Assembly: GCA_964460465.1 (NCBI GenBank)
Contig: CAYWSB010000235.1
Span: 1 to 6,665 of the forward strand
Length of the DNA stretch: 6,665 nt
Source: SLRI01 sp964460465
GTDB lineage: Bacteria > Pseudomonadota > Alphaproteobacteria > Geminicoccales > Geminicoccaceae
Direction: 5' to 3'
In this document: one piece after another, positions 5,568-6,665 of the stretch
Layout of the letters: each line of letters begins with the position of its first letter
Position numbering within the stretch: the first letter of the stretch is position 1
The notes under the pieces: model-generated
The model's database searches: none
Told to the model about the DNA's origin: nothing
Seen by the model: the letters and a program-made list of their open reading frames with translations, nothing else
Program-made: the position numbers and the translations under genes

Positions 5568-6239
5568 ATGCGCGAGATCGTGATGGACACCGAGACGACG
5601 GGGCTCGACCCCGCCCAGGGCCACCGGATCGTCGAGATCGGGGCGATCGAGCTGCTGCATCGCGTGCCCAGCGGGCGGCACTTCCACCAGTACGTCAACC
5701 CCGAGCGCGACATGCCGGAGGACGCGTTTCGCGTGCACGGCCTCGGCACCGCCTTCCTCCGCGACTTTCCGGTCTTCGCCGCCGTGGTCGACGCCTTCCT
5801 CGCCTTCATCGAGGACAGCCCGCTCGTCATCCACAACGCCAGCTTCGACCTGCGCTTCCTCAACGCGGAGCTCGCCCGGGTCGACCGCCCGCTGCTGCCG
5901 GTCGAGCGGGCGGTCGACACCCTGCCCATCGCCCAGCGCAAGTTCCCGGGCTCGCCGGCGAGCCTCGATGCCCTCTGCCGCCGCTTCAACGTCGACGGCT
6001 CGGCCCGGAAGCTGCACGGGGCGCTGCTCGACAGCGAGCTGTTGGCCGAGGTCTACCTGCACCTGACCGGCGGCCGCCAGGTCGACCTCGGCCTCGCCGT
6101 GGCCGGCCGGCGACACCAGGCCGGGCAGACGCCGGCGGCCCGGCCGCGCCCGCATCGCCGCTTCACGGTGCCGCCGGAGGAGGAGGCGGCGCACGCGGCC
6201 TTCCTCGCCGGCATGAAGGACCCGATCTGGCAGCGCTGA
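5568..6239 (+). CDS. dnaQ: DNA polymerase III epsilon subunit, proofreading 3'-5' exonuclease
   Basis: A 223-residue DEDDh exonuclease that removes misincorporated nucleotides as part of the replicative polymerase core. Exo I is VMDTETTGLD with Asp7 and Glu9. Exo II is IHNASFDLRFLN with Asp94. Exo III is LHGALLDSELLAEVY with His150 and Asp155. All five catalytic residues are therefore present. QVDLGL (171-176), 16 residues after Asp155, resembles the beta-clamp binding motif at the same place in E. coli epsilon (QTSMAF). After a Pro/Arg-rich linker (about 180-200), the C-terminus HAAFLAGMKDPIWQR is the probable contact with the alpha subunit. The ATG follows AAGGAG at 5550-5555 and GGAG at 5557-5560; the next Met (6) would leave no residues before catalytic Asp7, so the first start is preferred. 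It probably shares a transcript with maf and coaE. Confidence 0.95.
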   Translation: MREIVMDTETTGLDPAQGHRIVEIGAIELLHRVPSGRHFHQYVNPERDMPEDAFRVHGLGTAFLRDFPVFAAVVDAFLAFIEDSPLVIHNASFDLRFLNAELARVDRPLLPVERAVDTLPIAQRKFPGSPASLDALCRRFNVDGSARKLHGALLDSELLAEVYLHLTGGRQVDLGLAVAGRRHQAGQTPAARPRPHRRFTVPPEEEAAHAAFLAGMKDPIWQR

Positions 6240-6268
6240 GCGGCGTCGGCCTGCGACCGGTGGGCGCT

Positions 6269-6297
6269 TTGCGCGCGCCGCGCTGCTCGACTAGAAG
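6269..6297 (+). promoter_or_regulatory. Candidate icd promoter
   Basis: TTGCGC (6269-6274), a 17-base spacer and TAGAAG (6292-6297) each match four of six consensus bases, in the 94-base gap between dnaQ and icd. The start point would fall near 6304, about 30 bases before the ATG. The gap also contains inverted repeats that overlap this site: GCGCGCC (6273-6279) with GGCGCGC (6298-6304), and GCTGCT (6282-6287) with AGCAGC (6305-6310). An own promoter makes sense for a highly expressed citric acid cycle gene, but the matches are modest. Confidence 0.35.
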
Positions 6298-6333
6298 GGC
6301 GCGCAGCAGCAAGCGAGGGTGGAGGGCAAGGCG

Positions 6334-6665
6334 ATGGCCAGGATCAAGGTAGCGAACCCGATCGTCGAGATCGACGGCGACGAGATGACCCGGATCATCT
6401 GGCAGATGATCAAGGACAAGCTCATCCTCCCTTATCTCGACGTCGAGCTGCTCTACTACGATCTCGGCATCGAGCATCGCGACGCCACCGACGACCAGGT
6501 GACGATCGACGCCGCCGAGGCGATCAAGAAGCACAATGTCGGCGTCAAGTGCGCCACCATCACCCCGGACGAGCAGCGGGTCGAGGAGTTCGGCCTGAAG
6601 AAGATGTGGCGCTCGCCCAACGGCACCATCCGCAACATCCTGGGCGGCACCGTCTTCCGCGAGCC
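6334..6665 (+). CDS. icd: NADP-dependent isocitrate dehydrogenase, N-terminal part (runs off the window)
   Basis: The first 110 codons of a cytoplasmic enzyme that oxidises isocitrate to 2-oxoglutarate and CO2 with reduction of NADP, in the citric acid cycle. The sequence belongs to the eukaryote-like subfamily (about 405 residues) rather than the E. coli Icd type: IVEIDGDEMTRIIWQMIK (10-27), YDLGIEHRDATDDQVT (42-57), KKHNVGVKCATITPDE (65-80) and MWRSPNGTIRNILGGTVFRE (91-110) closely follow human IDH1. Substrate-binding residues Thr77, Ser94, Asn96, Arg100 and Arg109 are present at the same numbers as in IDH1. The coenzyme site and Arg132 equivalent lie beyond the edge. A strong Shine-Dalgarno, GGAGG (6321-6325), eight bases before the ATG fixes the start. 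Subfamily membership predicts NADP as cofactor. Confidence 0.95.
   Translation, partial: MARIKVANPIVEIDGDEMTRIIWQMIKDKLILPYLDVELLYYDLGIEHRDATDDQVTIDAAEAIKKHNVGVKCATITPDEQRVEEFGLKKMWRSPNGTIRNILGGTVFRE

Noticed and set aside
4787..5989. A minus-strand open frame of 400 codons opposite coaE and dnaQ
   Set aside because: Antisense to two genes with all catalytic motifs present; its composition is Arg/Ser/Pro/Gly-rich and without domains.

Overview
The window is very GC-rich, with GC at nearly every third codon position in its genes. It reads as ordinary chromosomal backbone from an alphaproteobacterium. Support for that placement: a MarR regulator joined to a PetR-like OmpR-family response regulator, a DUF1150 protein (a family I know from Alphaproteobacteria), a maf-coaE-dnaQ cluster, and a eukaryote-like NADP isocitrate dehydrogenase. 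Rhodospirillales or a relative seems likely, but I cannot name a genus. I see no transposase, tRNA, rRNA, CRISPR array, phage gene or compositional island.

Layout. Bases 1-139 hold no convincing gene; the first ~55 bases are distinctly AT-richer and may be one arm of a dispersed repeat cut by the window edge. ilvE (branched-chain aminotransferase, minus strand, 140-1006) is divergent from a plus-strand regulatory operon: a MarR regulator (1257-1823), an OmpR/PetR-type response regulator (1820-2518) and a membrane histidine kinase (2525-3895). The 250-base divergent region carries a 16-base near-palindrome between two candidate promoters that overlap on opposite strands. A small DUF1150 gene (3991-4215, minus) converges on the kinase gene and is divergent from the next group: maf (4293-4913), coaE (4910-5545) and dnaQ (5568-6239). 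The 5' part of icd (from 6334) runs off the right edge.

Function. The regulatory operon should form a membrane sensor - response regulator pair, with the MarR protein as a co-expressed second DNA-binding protein; the palindrome beside ilvE is a plausible target for it. In Rhodobacter capsulatus the related PetP/PetR pair is needed for expression of the cytochrome bc1 operon, so a role in respiration is a reasonable but unproven guess. The maf-coaE-dnaQ block is housekeeping: nucleotide pyrophosphatase, last step of coenzyme A synthesis, and replication proofreading. maf and coaE overlap by four bases and dnaQ follows 22 bases later, so all three are probably co-transcribed. ilvE and icd are core metabolism.

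I did not find a clearly new biological system. The points most worth a second look are the ilvE/marR control region and the MarR-regulator-kinase operon.
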